The position numbers and the translations under genes are program-made. Source: Aminithiophilus ramosus (GTDB lineage: Bacteria; Synergistota; Synergistia; Synergistales; Aminithiophilaceae). From it: DNA of 64,000 nt. Position 1 is the first letter of the stretch. Every line of letters begins with the position of its first letter. Below are positions 18,325 through 25,866 of this stretch, piece by piece. The notes beneath the pieces are model-generated. The model saw nothing but the letters and a program-made list of their open reading frames with translations, did no database searches and had not been told where the DNA came from. The DNA lies in the NCBI RefSeq assembly GCF_018069705.1, contig NZ_CP072943.1, forward strand, positions 2,357,453 to 2,421,452, written 5' to 3'.

Positions 18325-19062
18325 CTTCTCCGCCTCCTCTTCGCTCGCGATTTCTTCGGCCATTCCGCTCAGGTCCACTCCCTCACGCTTCGCCAGGATC
18401 GTCAGGTAGCCCGCGAAGTGGCGCGACAGGATCTCACGCTCCTCCGGCGGAAGGAGCTTGCGGTACTCCAGCAGACGACGCACCGTCATGGACAGGTCCT
18501 CTTCCTTCGACGGGTTGGCCAGGTAGAGCAACCCTCCCAGCGCGTCCCGGAAGGCCAGGAGCTCCTCCGACGTCCGCTTGCCCAGGACCATGAGGTGGTA
18601 GCTGAAGTTGGGCACGAATCCCGCGAAGGCATCCCCGTTTTCGACCTTCTCGACGAAGGTCGACGCCACCGTCCATTTCTGCATTCCGTCGTAGAAGACC
18701 ACGGGGATGACGGGCGGCAGCAGGTAGCTCTTCCTCCTCGATTTCGACCCCGCCTCTTCCACGCAGCGCTCCCAGATGCGCACCATGTAGGCCAGCAGGC
18801 GGAAGGGCATGAGGTGGTCCACGCTCGATTGGTGCTCGACGAGGATGTAGATGTAGGTCTCCTTCCCTCCGCGGCGGATCCGGTAGAGGACGTCCGATTC
18901 CCGCGCGACGAGTTCCTGGGAGATGAAGGAGACGTTCTCCAGTTCGATGTCCTCCAGGCCCACTCCCTCCAGCGTCCCGAAGCGGAGAAAGCGCCTCAGA
19001 AACTGGAAAAAGAGGGCTTTGTCGCTCAGAAAGTTGCGGAAGGCCCGGTCCTTGTCTCCCAT
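17998..19062 (-). CDS. Rpn-family recombination-promoting nuclease / putative transposase, copy 2
   Basis: A 354-residue near-duplicate of the preceding nuclease. The N-terminal PD-(D/E)XK core (ARESDVLYRI, ILVEHQSS) and the C-terminal helix are identical to copy 1. The difference is the linker: 13 EGR(x) units against 6, that is 84 extra bases in frame, plus one changed residue after the tract. Start ATG 19062 has the same AAGGAGGGGC as copy 1. Upstream sequence differs from copy 1 beyond about 19075, so the two genes have different promoters. Likely role is DNA cleavage in recombination or phage defence. Internal ATG 18324 with GAGGAGG could give a 108-residue C-terminal product. Confidence 0.85.
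   Translation of the reverse strand: MGDKDRAFRNFLSDKALFFQFLRRFLRFGTLEGVGLEDIELENVSFISQELVARESDVLYRIRRGGKETYIYILVEHQSSVDHLMPFRLLAYMVRIWERCVEEAGSKSRRKSYLLPPVIPVVFYDGMQKWTVASTFVEKVENGDAFAGFVPNFSYHLMVLGKRTSEELLAFRDALGGLLYLANPSKEEDLSMTVRRLLEYRKLLPPEEREILSRHFAGYLTILAKREGVDLSGMAEEIASEEEAEKMVTYVQREIRKIRKEGRLEGREEGRMEGRQEGRMEGRQEGRQEGRQEGRQEGRQEGRMEGRQEGRREAMLESARKMLSRGFDAAQVADVLDLPLEQVRALAESEGEKD
18127..18282 (-). repeat. 12-bp coding repeat, 13 units (EGR-x)
   Basis: Thirteen tandem 12-bp units encode EGR followed by L, E, M, Q, M, Q, Q, Q, Q, Q, M, Q and R. Internal homogeneity (a run of five Q units) points to slippage or unequal exchange. Confidence 0.92.
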
Positions 19063-19229
19063 CAAAGCCCCTCCTTCTTCTCTTGTGTCCGCCTGCCTTT
19101 GTTTTTGCCTGTCGATCGGAGCCCTTCGCCCGGAGCTCTCCCTCAGGGCGGACAAAAGACCCCGCATGATCATTATAACTCGGAGGCGCCTTGAGACACT
19201 GAAATGGCTTTTCAACCTCGGACGAGCCA

Positions 19230-19342
19230 TTGACAGAGATAGCAAAACATGGTAAGAAAATTACATCAAGTTCCTTAAGGACACAAGGATGAACACATCA
19301 CTCCTCCGCCTTTCGGCGGCTCTTTTTGGGCTCCGATATAAT
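19230..19342 (+). promoter_or_regulatory. Promoter region of the saccharopine-dehydrogenase cluster
   Basis: TTGACA (19230-19235) followed after 17 bases by TAAGAA (19253-19258) is one candidate. A perfect -10 TATAAT (19337-19342) closer to the gene has only a weak -35. Between them lies a small GC hairpin with T5 (19306-19325) that could attenuate the upstream transcript. No gene is seen in 19063-19389. Confidence 0.45.
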
Positions 19343-19389
19343 GAATTCATAAAAGGACTCATTGATACCGACATAACGAGGTGACTTCC

Positions 19390-20631
19390 ATGACGGGCAA
19401 GACGGTGTTGCAGTTGGGCTACGGCATGCAGGGAAAGGCCGCTCTGGCCGATCTGGTTCAGAACCGATCCGTCTCGACGATCATCGTCGCCGACGGGTCG
19501 GAGGAGGTCATGAGGGCTCCTGAGGCGACAGGATCGGCCAAGGTCCGGCCAGTCCGCCTCGACGCCTCCGACAGGAACGCTCTGGCCGCGCTCATGAGAG
19601 AGGCCGACGTCGTCGTCGAGCTCCTTCCCGGCCCCTTCGCCCTCCCCACGGCGCGTCTGGCCGCCGAGACGGGAGTCTCTCTCGTCAGCGCCATGTACCT
19701 GGCCAATCCCGGCGAGACCGATCCTGCCGAAAGAGAGCGCCAGCGTGGCGAGGTGGAGGCCATCGACAGGGAGGCCCGGGCCAGGGGGATCGCCCTCGTC
19801 GAGGAGTTCGGCATGGATCCGGGCCTCGATCTCGCCCTGGGGCGGGAGGCCCTTAAAAGGCTTGACTCCGTCGTCGCCTTTCATTCCTACGGAGCGGGTT
19901 TCCCCGAGAAGGAAGCGTCCGATAACCCGCTTCAATATCGCTTCACCTGGTCCGTCATCGGCGTCATGCGCTCCTATCTCCGGCCCGCCCGGTATCTGAG
20001 GGGAGGATCGGTCATCGACGTCGCCGCCGACGAGATGTTCTCGCCCCGTCACAGCCACATTCTCGATCTGCCCGAAATGGAAGGTCCTCTTGAATGCTTC
20101 CCCAACGGCGATGCCGCCGCCTACGCCCGCCGTTTCGCCATCGCCGATCAGGTGAAGGACATGGGCCGCTATATCTGCCGCTGGCCCGGCCACGGCGCCT
20201 TCTGGTCCGTCATGGCCCGTTCGGGCTTTCTCTCCGAGAAACCCGTCGGCTGCGGCGACGTCACCGTCGCCCCCAACGCCTTCTGCGCCGCTCTCCTCGG
20301 CTCTCAGGACCAGTTCTTCTACGGCGAGGGGCAGCGCGACGTGGCCCTGGTCCGAACCGACGTCCGAGGCTACCGGGACGGGAAGCCCTGCCGCGTCGTC
20401 GGCCAGATCGTCGACAGACGGGACCTGACGACGGGCTTCACGGCCATGCAGAGGACCGTCGGTTTCCCCGTCTCCATCGCCGCCTCGATGCTTCTCGACG
20501 GCCGCATCGAGGGCAGGGGGCTCCTCTCACCGATGGACATTCCCTTCGGGCCTCTCGTCGAGGAGCTCTCCCGTCGGGGCATTTCCGTCTCCTTCGACGT
20601 CACCGAATGGGACGGTCGCGTCGAGCCATGA
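19390..20631 (+). CDS. Saccharopine-dehydrogenase-like NAD(P)-dependent amino-acid dehydrogenase (1)
   Basis: A 413-residue protein with an N-terminal Rossmann fold (GYGMQG, residues 11-16) and the saccharopine-dehydrogenase C-terminal domain; EFGMDPGLDLALG (about 139-151) is the family's substrate-domain entry. Members oxidise or form C-N bonds at amino-acid side chains (saccharopine, lysine 6-dehydrogenase, carboxynorspermidine), so the reaction type is an amino-acid/imino-acid redox step of unknown substrate. ATG 19390, after GAGGTG, is preferred to the in-frame GTG 19381. The stop overlaps the next gene by four bases (ATGA), so it is translationally coupled to the DapF-fold isomerase. It is one of three such enzymes in the window (also 23881 and 51678) and is not a close copy of either. 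Confidence 0.82.
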   Translation: MTGKTVLQLGYGMQGKAALADLVQNRSVSTIIVADGSEEVMRAPEATGSAKVRPVRLDASDRNALAALMREADVVVELLPGPFALPTARLAAETGVSLVSAMYLANPGETDPAERERQRGEVEAIDREARARGIALVEEFGMDPGLDLALGREALKRLDSVVAFHSYGAGFPEKEASDNPLQYRFTWSVIGVMRSYLRPARYLRGGSVIDVAADEMFSPRHSHILDLPEMEGPLECFPNGDAAAYARRFAIADQVKDMGRYICRWPGHGAFWSVMARSGFLSEKPVGCGDVTVAPNAFCAALLGSQDQFFYGEGQRDVALVRTDVRGYRDGKPCRVVGQIVDRRDLTTGFTAMQRTVGFPVSIAASMLLDGRIEGRGLLSPMDIPFGPLVEELSRRGISVSFDVTEWDGRVEP

Positions 20632-21584
20632 AGATTCCCTTCGTCAAAGGGCACATGGGCGGAAACACGATCGCTCTCTTTCGCGACGAGACCTTCCCCC
20701 GGCACGACCGCCCGGCCTCCGTCACCCGGGCCCTTTTCGACGATGGCCTGGCCTGCCACGAGGCGGGACTGCTCCGTCCCTTCCCCGAGACGATCGCCGT
20801 CAAGATCGTCGGCCGATCGTCTCGGGCCTGGATCACGGCCTGCGGCGGCCTCACGCAGGTTCTGGGCCGCGTCCTCACCGACGAAGAGGCCTGCCGCAAG
20901 CTGAATCTGACGCGAGTGACACGTCCCGCGTCGGTCGTCCTCGACACCGACGGGGGGCAAGTTCCCCTCTTCATCGACGAGACCTCCGAGGGACCGAGAA
21001 CCTGGACGGACATGACGGCCTTTCTGGGCGAGCTTTTCCGCGACGGACTGGAAGAGCTCTTTCTGGAGGGATTCAGGGCCCGGAGGATCGGCAAGTTTCT
21101 CGTCGTCGACGGTCGGGACCTGGAGGGGCGTCACTGCCCCGAGGCCGTCGAAACCCTCTCTTCGGAGGTGAAAGAGACGCTGGTGGCGATGCAGAGGGCC
21201 TTCCTCCGCTCCCCCTCGGGTAAGAAGAGCCTCGACTTCGCCCTTTTCGACGACCGTTCCGAAAGGCGGGGACGCTTCCGCCTCCTCTTTCCCCACAACA
21301 TCCCCGAGGGGCACATCGAACCGGCCTGCGGGACGGGAACCGTAGCCGTCGCCCTGGCCCTTTTCGCCTCGGGCCGTCTCGAGGCGGCGGATCTTCTGGG
21401 CGACGGCAGTCATGAACTTCTTTTCGAATCGGGAGGCGGTCCCTTCCTGGGAGGCCCGGAAGAGAGCCGTCTTCGCATGGAGGTGATAAACCGACAACCG
21501 ACGAAAATCTTTTTCTCCCACGACCGGGTCCGCCTGACCGTTATGGGCGACCTCTTTCTGCCCGACGGAGGCGACGAGAGTTGA
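20628..21584 (+). CDS. Diaminopimelate-epimerase-fold racemase/isomerase
   Basis: A 318-residue protein with the pattern of the DapF superfamily of cofactor-independent two-cysteine racemases. The N-terminal half has TACGGLTQV and the C-terminal half has EPACGTGTVAVALAL, each placing a catalytic Cys before a glycine-rich helix start. Overall divergence from true DapF is large, so it probably acts on another amino acid; histidine racemases and PrpF-type isomerases share the fold. It begins at ATG 20628, overlapping the dehydrogenase stop, and is followed after about 56 bases by an NhaC antiporter. The pairing suggests racemisation supplies the stereoisomer the dehydrogenase accepts, or the reverse. 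Confidence 0.68.
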   Translation: MKIPFVKGHMGGNTIALFRDETFPRHDRPASVTRALFDDGLACHEAGLLRPFPETIAVKIVGRSSRAWITACGGLTQVLGRVLTDEEACRKLNLTRVTRPASVVLDTDGGQVPLFIDETSEGPRTWTDMTAFLGELFRDGLEELFLEGFRARRIGKFLVVDGRDLEGRHCPEAVETLSSEVKETLVAMQRAFLRSPSGKKSLDFALFDDRSERRGRFRLLFPHNIPEGHIEPACGTGTVAVALALFASGRLEAADLLGDGSHELLFESGGGPFLGGPEESRLRMEVINRQPTKIFFSHDRVRLTVMGDLFLPDGGDES

Positions 21585-21640
21585 AGACGTAAAGGAACGC
21601 CTCCGAGGACCCCCGACATCGAGAAAGGAGCGAAACAATC

Positions 21641-23059
21641 ATGGGTGATATCGCGGCAAAAGGAGCCCTCTCTCTCGTTCCCGTCGTTCTGGCCCTCTTT
21701 CTGGCCTTCAGGACGAAGGACGCCGTCTTCTCCCTCCTCATCGGCTGCATCGTCGGCGTCGTCATCGCCGGATTCGATCCCGCCACGGGTCTTTCCAAGC
21801 TCTTTCAGAACGCCCTGGGCAACGGGGACTTCATCTGGGTCATGATGATCGAGATCGCCGTGGGCATCATGGTGGCCTTCTACCTCCGGGCCGGCGTCAT
21901 CGCCGCCTTCGCGGAGAAGGCCGGAACGCGCGTCAGGACCCGCCGGGCCGCCTCGGCCTTCGGCTGGCTCCTGGGCATCTTCATCTTCTTCAGCGACTAC
22001 TTCAGCCCTCTTTTCAGCGGCCCCATCGCCCGGCCTCTGACGGACAAGCACAAGGTCTCGCGCGAGATGCTGGCCTACCTCCTCGACTCGGGCAGCGCCC
22101 CCGTCTGCACCCTCGTCCCCCTGACGGGATGGGCCGTCTACATCGCCGGTCTCCTCAAAGGCTACGGCCCCATCGGCGGCGCCGACGAGGGGATGAAGGT
22201 CTTCATCCAGTCCATCCCCTACAACTTCTACGGCTGGTTCGCCGTCATCCTGGCGGGACTCATCGCCTTCGGCATCGTCCCCAACTTCGGTCCCATGAAA
22301 AAGGCCGAGGAGCGGGCTCTCAGGGAGGGCAAAGTCATCCGCGACGGCGCCACGCCCCTCACGGGCGAGGAGATGGATCTCATCAAACCCCTTCCGGGCA
22401 AGAAGCCCCATCTCGTCGTCTATCTTTTAACCCCCGTTCTCATCGTCATCGCCGTCGCCCTGGGCACCTTCCTCGTCATGGGCAGCACCAAGATCCTCGA
22501 GGCCTTCTTCATCGCCGTCATGTACCAGGCCGTCGTCATGGCCCTCGGCGGCTACTTCCGAAGCGTCAAGGACGGCATGGACGTGGCCGTCAACGGCATC
22601 AAGGCCGTCATGCCGGCCATTCTCATTCTGGCTTTGGCCTACTGCATCAACACCGTTTCGAAGTCGCTGGGCGCCCAGCAGTTCATCATCTCTCTCACCG
22701 AGGGATGGATGACGTCGGGGATGCTCCCCTTCATCACCTTCGTCACGGGAGCGCTCATCTCCTTCTTCACCGGAACCTCCTGGGGGACCTACGCCATCCT
22801 GACGCCCTTCGTCCTCCCCGTGGCCATGAGCCTCTCGGGCGGCGTCGTCAACCCCCTCGTCCTGGCCACCATCGGCGCCGTCACCGGCGGCGGACTCTTC
22901 GGCGACCACTGTTCGCCCGTCTCGGACACGACCTGTCTCTCCTCTTTCGGGGCCGGGTCGGACCACATGGATCACGTGGCGACGCAGCTGCCCTACGCCC
23001 TCCTGGCGGCCCTTCTGTCAGGGGCTCTCTTCATCGTCATCGGGATGATGGGCGCCTAG
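21641..23059 (+). CDS. NhaC-family Na+/H+ antiporter-like transporter
   Basis: A 472-residue integral membrane protein of the NhaC family, with about 11-12 hydrophobic helices. Family-like strings include FFSDYFSPLFSGPIARPLTD (about residues 113-132) and the late GGLFGDHCSPVSDTT (about 417-431), both conserved in NhaC proteins. NhaC relatives exchange Na+ for H+ or couple Na+ to organic acids (for example malate-lactate antiport). Located between two saccharopine-dehydrogenase-like genes, it may import their substrate or export an end product rather than serve pH homeostasis. Start ATG 21641 after AAAGGAG. Confidence 0.87.
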   Translation: MGDIAAKGALSLVPVVLALFLAFRTKDAVFSLLIGCIVGVVIAGFDPATGLSKLFQNALGNGDFIWVMMIEIAVGIMVAFYLRAGVIAAFAEKAGTRVRTRRAASAFGWLLGIFIFFSDYFSPLFSGPIARPLTDKHKVSREMLAYLLDSGSAPVCTLVPLTGWAVYIAGLLKGYGPIGGADEGMKVFIQSIPYNFYGWFAVILAGLIAFGIVPNFGPMKKAEERALREGKVIRDGATPLTGEEMDLIKPLPGKKPHLVVYLLTPVLIVIAVALGTFLVMGSTKILEAFFIAVMYQAVVMALGGYFRSVKDGMDVAVNGIKAVMPAILILALAYCINTVSKSLGAQQFIISLTEGWMTSGMLPFITFVTGALISFFTGTSWGTYAILTPFVLPVAMSLSGGVVNPLVLATIGAVTGGGLFGDHCSPVSDTTCLSSFGAGSDHMDHVATQLPYALLAALLSGALFIVIGMMGA

Positions 23060-23061
23060 AG

Positions 23062-23096
23062 GATCGGGGCGGACGGGCTCTCCGTCCGCCCCGATC
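23062..23096 (+). terminator. Perfect intercistronic hairpin after the NhaC gene
   Basis: A 15-bp perfect stem (23062-23076 with 23082-23096) and a 5-base loop sit directly after the NhaC stop. No T tract follows, so partial termination or mRNA 3'-end protection is likely. Confidence 0.5.
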
Positions 23097-23132
23097 GCAC
23101 GGATAAGGAACAGGCAAGGAGGAGTATCGCCC

Positions 23133-23843
23133 ATGACCGCTCGGCCGTCCGTCGCCATTCTCTGCTGGGAGGAAGGACAGGTCCCCCGGGGCCTGGTCCA
23201 GCTCGAATCTCTCCGAGGCAACAGCACCAACGCCGCTTCCTACGCCTACCCGGTGCGCTTTTCCCGCATCGAGGGGGCCAACGTCGAGACCGTCCTGGAA
23301 AACCCCGACAGGAAGATCCTGGAGCGGATGATCGACGAATCCCGTCGTCTCGTCGCCGAAGAGGGAATCCGGGCCGTCACGACGAGCTGCGGCTTCAACG
23401 CCCTCTTCCAGCGCGAACTGGCCCGGAGCCTCGACGTTCCCGTCTTCACCTCCAGTCTCCTTCAGGTTCCTCTCGTCTCGGCCCTCATCGGGGGCAGGAC
23501 CGTCGCCGTCATCACGGCGAAAAAGAGGGCGCTGAAAGAGGAACACCTTCGGGCCGTGGCCATCGCCCCCTCCCTTCCCCTGGAGATCATCGGGATGGAG
23601 GAGGCCCCGGAGTGGAACAAGATCTTCGTCGCTCCCGACGAGGAGATCGACCTCGACGTCGTCGCCCGCGAGGTCGTGGACCGGGCCTGCGAGGCCAAAG
23701 GGAAGGATCGGTCCATCGGCGCCTTCGTCCTGGAATGCACCGATCTTCCCCCCTTCGCCGAGGCCGTCAGAGAGGCGACGGGCCTTCCCGTCTTCGATTT
23801 CATCACGCTCGTCGACTGGGTTCAGGCGGCACTGGGCCGCTGA
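23133..23843 (+). CDS. Aspartate/glutamate racemase family protein
   Basis: A 236-residue protein of the Asp/Glu racemase superfamily. The N-terminal catalytic Cys is in VTTSCGFNALFQ (about residues 87-98) and the second in FVLECTDLPPFAEAV (about 194-208), each at the expected place near the end of a strand. LLQVPLVSALIGG and VAVITAKK make up the second half-domain's start. It differs in sequence from the racemase at 3978. Start ATG 23133 after AAGGAGG. Only 37 bases separate its stop from the GTG start of the second dehydrogenase, so the pair is co-transcribed. Substrate not readable. Confidence 0.83.
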   Translation: MTARPSVAILCWEEGQVPRGLVQLESLRGNSTNAASYAYPVRFSRIEGANVETVLENPDRKILERMIDESRRLVAEEGIRAVTTSCGFNALFQRELARSLDVPVFTSSLLQVPLVSALIGGRTVAVITAKKRALKEEHLRAVAIAPSLPLEIIGMEEAPEWNKIFVAPDEEIDLDVVAREVVDRACEAKGKDRSIGAFVLECTDLPPFAEAVREATGLPVFDFITLVDWVQAALGR

Positions 23844-23880
23844 GTCGACGGAGCCCTATTCTCTCAAGGAGGCATCGCTC

Positions 23881-25203
23881 GTGAAAAAAGCGCTCGTTTT
23901 CGGGGCCGGACTCGTGGCCCGCCCCTGCGTGCAGTACCTGCTCGCCAACGGCATCGAGGTGACCGTCGCCGACCTTTCCGAGGCCAACCTGGCCCGGGTG
24001 ACGGAAGGACACGCCCTGAGCCGGACCGTCGTCGCCGACGCCGGGACAGAGGCGGAAGCTCTCATCGACGGAGTCGGGCCCGACGTCGTCGTCTGCCTCC
24101 TGCCTCCCCGCTTCATGGCTTCCGTGGCCCGCCAGTGCCTCAGGGCCGGGGTCCATCTCGTCCACCCCGCCTACCTGGACGGGGAGACGGAGGCCCTTTC
24201 CGGCGAGGCGGAAAGGGCCGGATTCCTCTTCCTCGTCGAGCTCGGTCTCGATCCGGGCATCGACCACATGTCGGCGGCCAGGACCATTCGGGAGATCCAC
24301 GGCCGAGGCGGCCAGGTCCTCTCCTTCCGTTCCCTCTGCGGCGCCCTTCCCTCGGCAGAGGCCAACACCAACCCCTGGGGATACAAGCTCTCCTGGGCTC
24401 CGGCGAGCCTCATCGGCGCCAGCAGGCGGACGGCCCGGGTCCTTCTCGACGGGCGTGAAATCCTCTGGCCCGACGGAAAGACCTACGAAAAGGCCCACAT
24501 CGAAAAGATCGAGGGCATGGGCTGGTACGAAGTCTACGCCAACGCCGACTCCCTGCCCTACGTCGAGACCTACTCCATCCCGGAAGCGCGGACCCTCTAC
24601 CGGGGGACGATCCGCTACCCCGGCTGGTCGGAGACGATCTGCGCCATGAACGTCCTGGGCCTTTTCGACGAGAGCCCTCTCGACCTGAAAGGGGAGACCT
24701 TCCGGCGCTTCACGGCCCTCCGGGCCGGGGCGAGGCCGGACGAGGCGGTCCGAGAGGCCCTCTGCCGCCGCCTGAATCTGGCCCCCTACGCGACGGTCCT
24801 CCATCGTTTCGACTGGCTCGGACTTCTCGACGACCGCCCCATTCCCTTCGAAAGGGGAAGCGCCCGCGACGTCGTCGCCTGCCTCTTCGCCGAAAAGCTC
24901 GTCTACGAACAAGGAGAGAGGGATCTCGTCATCCTCCAGGATGAATTCCTGGCCACCTTCCCCGGCCGTTCCGATCCGATCCGCTACCTCTCCACCCTCG
25001 TCGACTTCGGCCTCCCCGACGGCGACACGTCGATCGCCCGGACGACGGGCCTCCCTCCGGCCATCGCCGCCCGTCTCCTCGTCGAGGGAAAGATCGCGGC
25101 CCGCGGCGTCCTCCGCCCCGTCCTTCCCGAGATCTACGAACCGGTTCTGGCTGAGCTCGAATCGGAGGGGATCGTCCTCAGGGAAACCTCAAGCCCGACC
25201 TAG
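23881..25203 (+). CDS. Saccharopine-dehydrogenase-like oxidoreductase (2), LYS9 type
   Basis: A 440-residue oxidoreductase resembling the saccharopine reductase (Lys9) branch: Rossmann motif VFGAGLVARP at the N-terminus, VELGLDPGIDHMSA (about residues 118-131), and the long substrate domain with NTNPWGYKLSWAP (about 162-174). The start is GTG 23881, six bases after AAGGAGG; no ATG is nearby. Lys9-type enzymes cleave or form saccharopine, linking lysine and glutamate metabolism. Here, next to two racemases and an antiporter but no LysW or Lys1 partner, a catabolic role on lysine or an analogous opine is possible. It is followed by an intergenic region with a large inverted repeat. Confidence 0.85.
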   Translation: MKKALVFGAGLVARPCVQYLLANGIEVTVADLSEANLARVTEGHALSRTVVADAGTEAEALIDGVGPDVVVCLLPPRFMASVARQCLRAGVHLVHPAYLDGETEALSGEAERAGFLFLVELGLDPGIDHMSAARTIREIHGRGGQVLSFRSLCGALPSAEANTNPWGYKLSWAPASLIGASRRTARVLLDGREILWPDGKTYEKAHIEKIEGMGWYEVYANADSLPYVETYSIPEARTLYRGTIRYPGWSETICAMNVLGLFDESPLDLKGETFRRFTALRAGARPDEAVREALCRRLNLAPYATVLHRFDWLGLLDDRPIPFERGSARDVVACLFAEKLVYEQGERDLVILQDEFLATFPGRSDPIRYLSTLVDFGLPDGDTSIARTTGLPPAIAARLLVEGKIAARGVLRPVLPEIYEPVLAELESEGIVLRETSSPT

Positions 25204-25261
25204 GAGGAACCGACGGGGCTCCGTCGCCCCGTCACGGATATCGCAGGAATCACGATAAGAA

Positions 25262-25310
25262 GCACCCGGGAAAGGCCAAAACGCCCGAAGGCATGGCCTT
25301 TCCCGGGTGC
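25262..25310. terminator. 17-bp perfect inverted repeat after dehydrogenase 2, with a third half-copy
   Basis: Arms 25262-25278 and 25294-25310 are perfectly complementary with a 15-base loop. The string GGCCTTTCCCGGGTGCG occurs again at about 25353-25370. There is no T tract. It probably ends the 19.4-25.2 kb transcription unit. Confidence 0.5.
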
Positions 25311-25866
25311 GTGGCCGTCTCCCGCCGGGAAAGATCCGACCTCGCGCAAGCCCGGGCCTTTCCCGGGTGCGTCGACCCCTTCGGCCGCGCCCGACCCGAG
25401 GGGAGCGAAAGCGTTCCTGTGTCCCGTCATCGGAAAGGGGGGAACTCTCGGGGGAACGCGACGGCTGGGCCGAACTGGGGAAAGGGCGGGACTCCCTTTT
25501 TACCGGAAGGTTTTTCTAACAAAAAGAGAGACAGAGCCCTCGAGCCGGTAAAACGTGCGAAAAAAGCGACCAAAAGCCTTCTGAATGGTTTTTTCACGGT
25601 GAATTGCTATACTGATGTCACCCGACGCATCAGATCGGCGCAGAGGCAAACCCAATCTCCAAGCGCAAGGCCTTGTTTTCTTTATCGACAAATCAAACAT
25701 GTTCAAAGTTTTTAACTCCTACAGATGAGAGGGGGTTTTACCGGAGTTTTCCCCAGACTACGTTTTTCAGGACTTTTTCAGGCGGACTTCCGCGAGATTC
25801 CTCCTCCCACGCGGCCCCGATGAGGGACCCACTAAACCCTTTCGACCTCTCAAGGAGGGAAATTCC
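25311..25866. other. Gene-free intergenic region before the APC permease
   Basis: I see no gene here. The sequence becomes A+T-richer from about 25495 and contains a possible -10 TATACT (25609-25614) without a clear -35, then AAGGAGG just before the permease start. Short frames crossing it lack ribosome sites and family features. Confidence 0.4.

Larger units (their letters stand above)
16229..19075. repeat. Tandem duplication containing the two rpn genes
   Basis: Two copies of a unit of about 1.4 kb lie head to tail: roughly 16229-17640 and 17697-19075. Each has one rpn gene on the minus strand and a shared downstream non-coding segment of about 300 bases with short inverted repeats. Genes are offset by 1352 bases and the left flanks by 1468, so copy 1 carries about 116 extra bases of flank. 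Single-base differences are few (for example in the codons near 16852 and 18292), implying a recent event or gene conversion. Flanks (16174-16645 and 17627-17997) contain no other gene. Confidence 0.85.

Noticed and set aside
19390-21584. Staphylopine-type metallophore biosynthesis (DapF-fold racemase plus dehydrogenase)
   Set aside because: There is no nicotianamine-synthase-like or metallophore export gene, and the dehydrogenase is of the saccharopine family, not the opine metallophore type.
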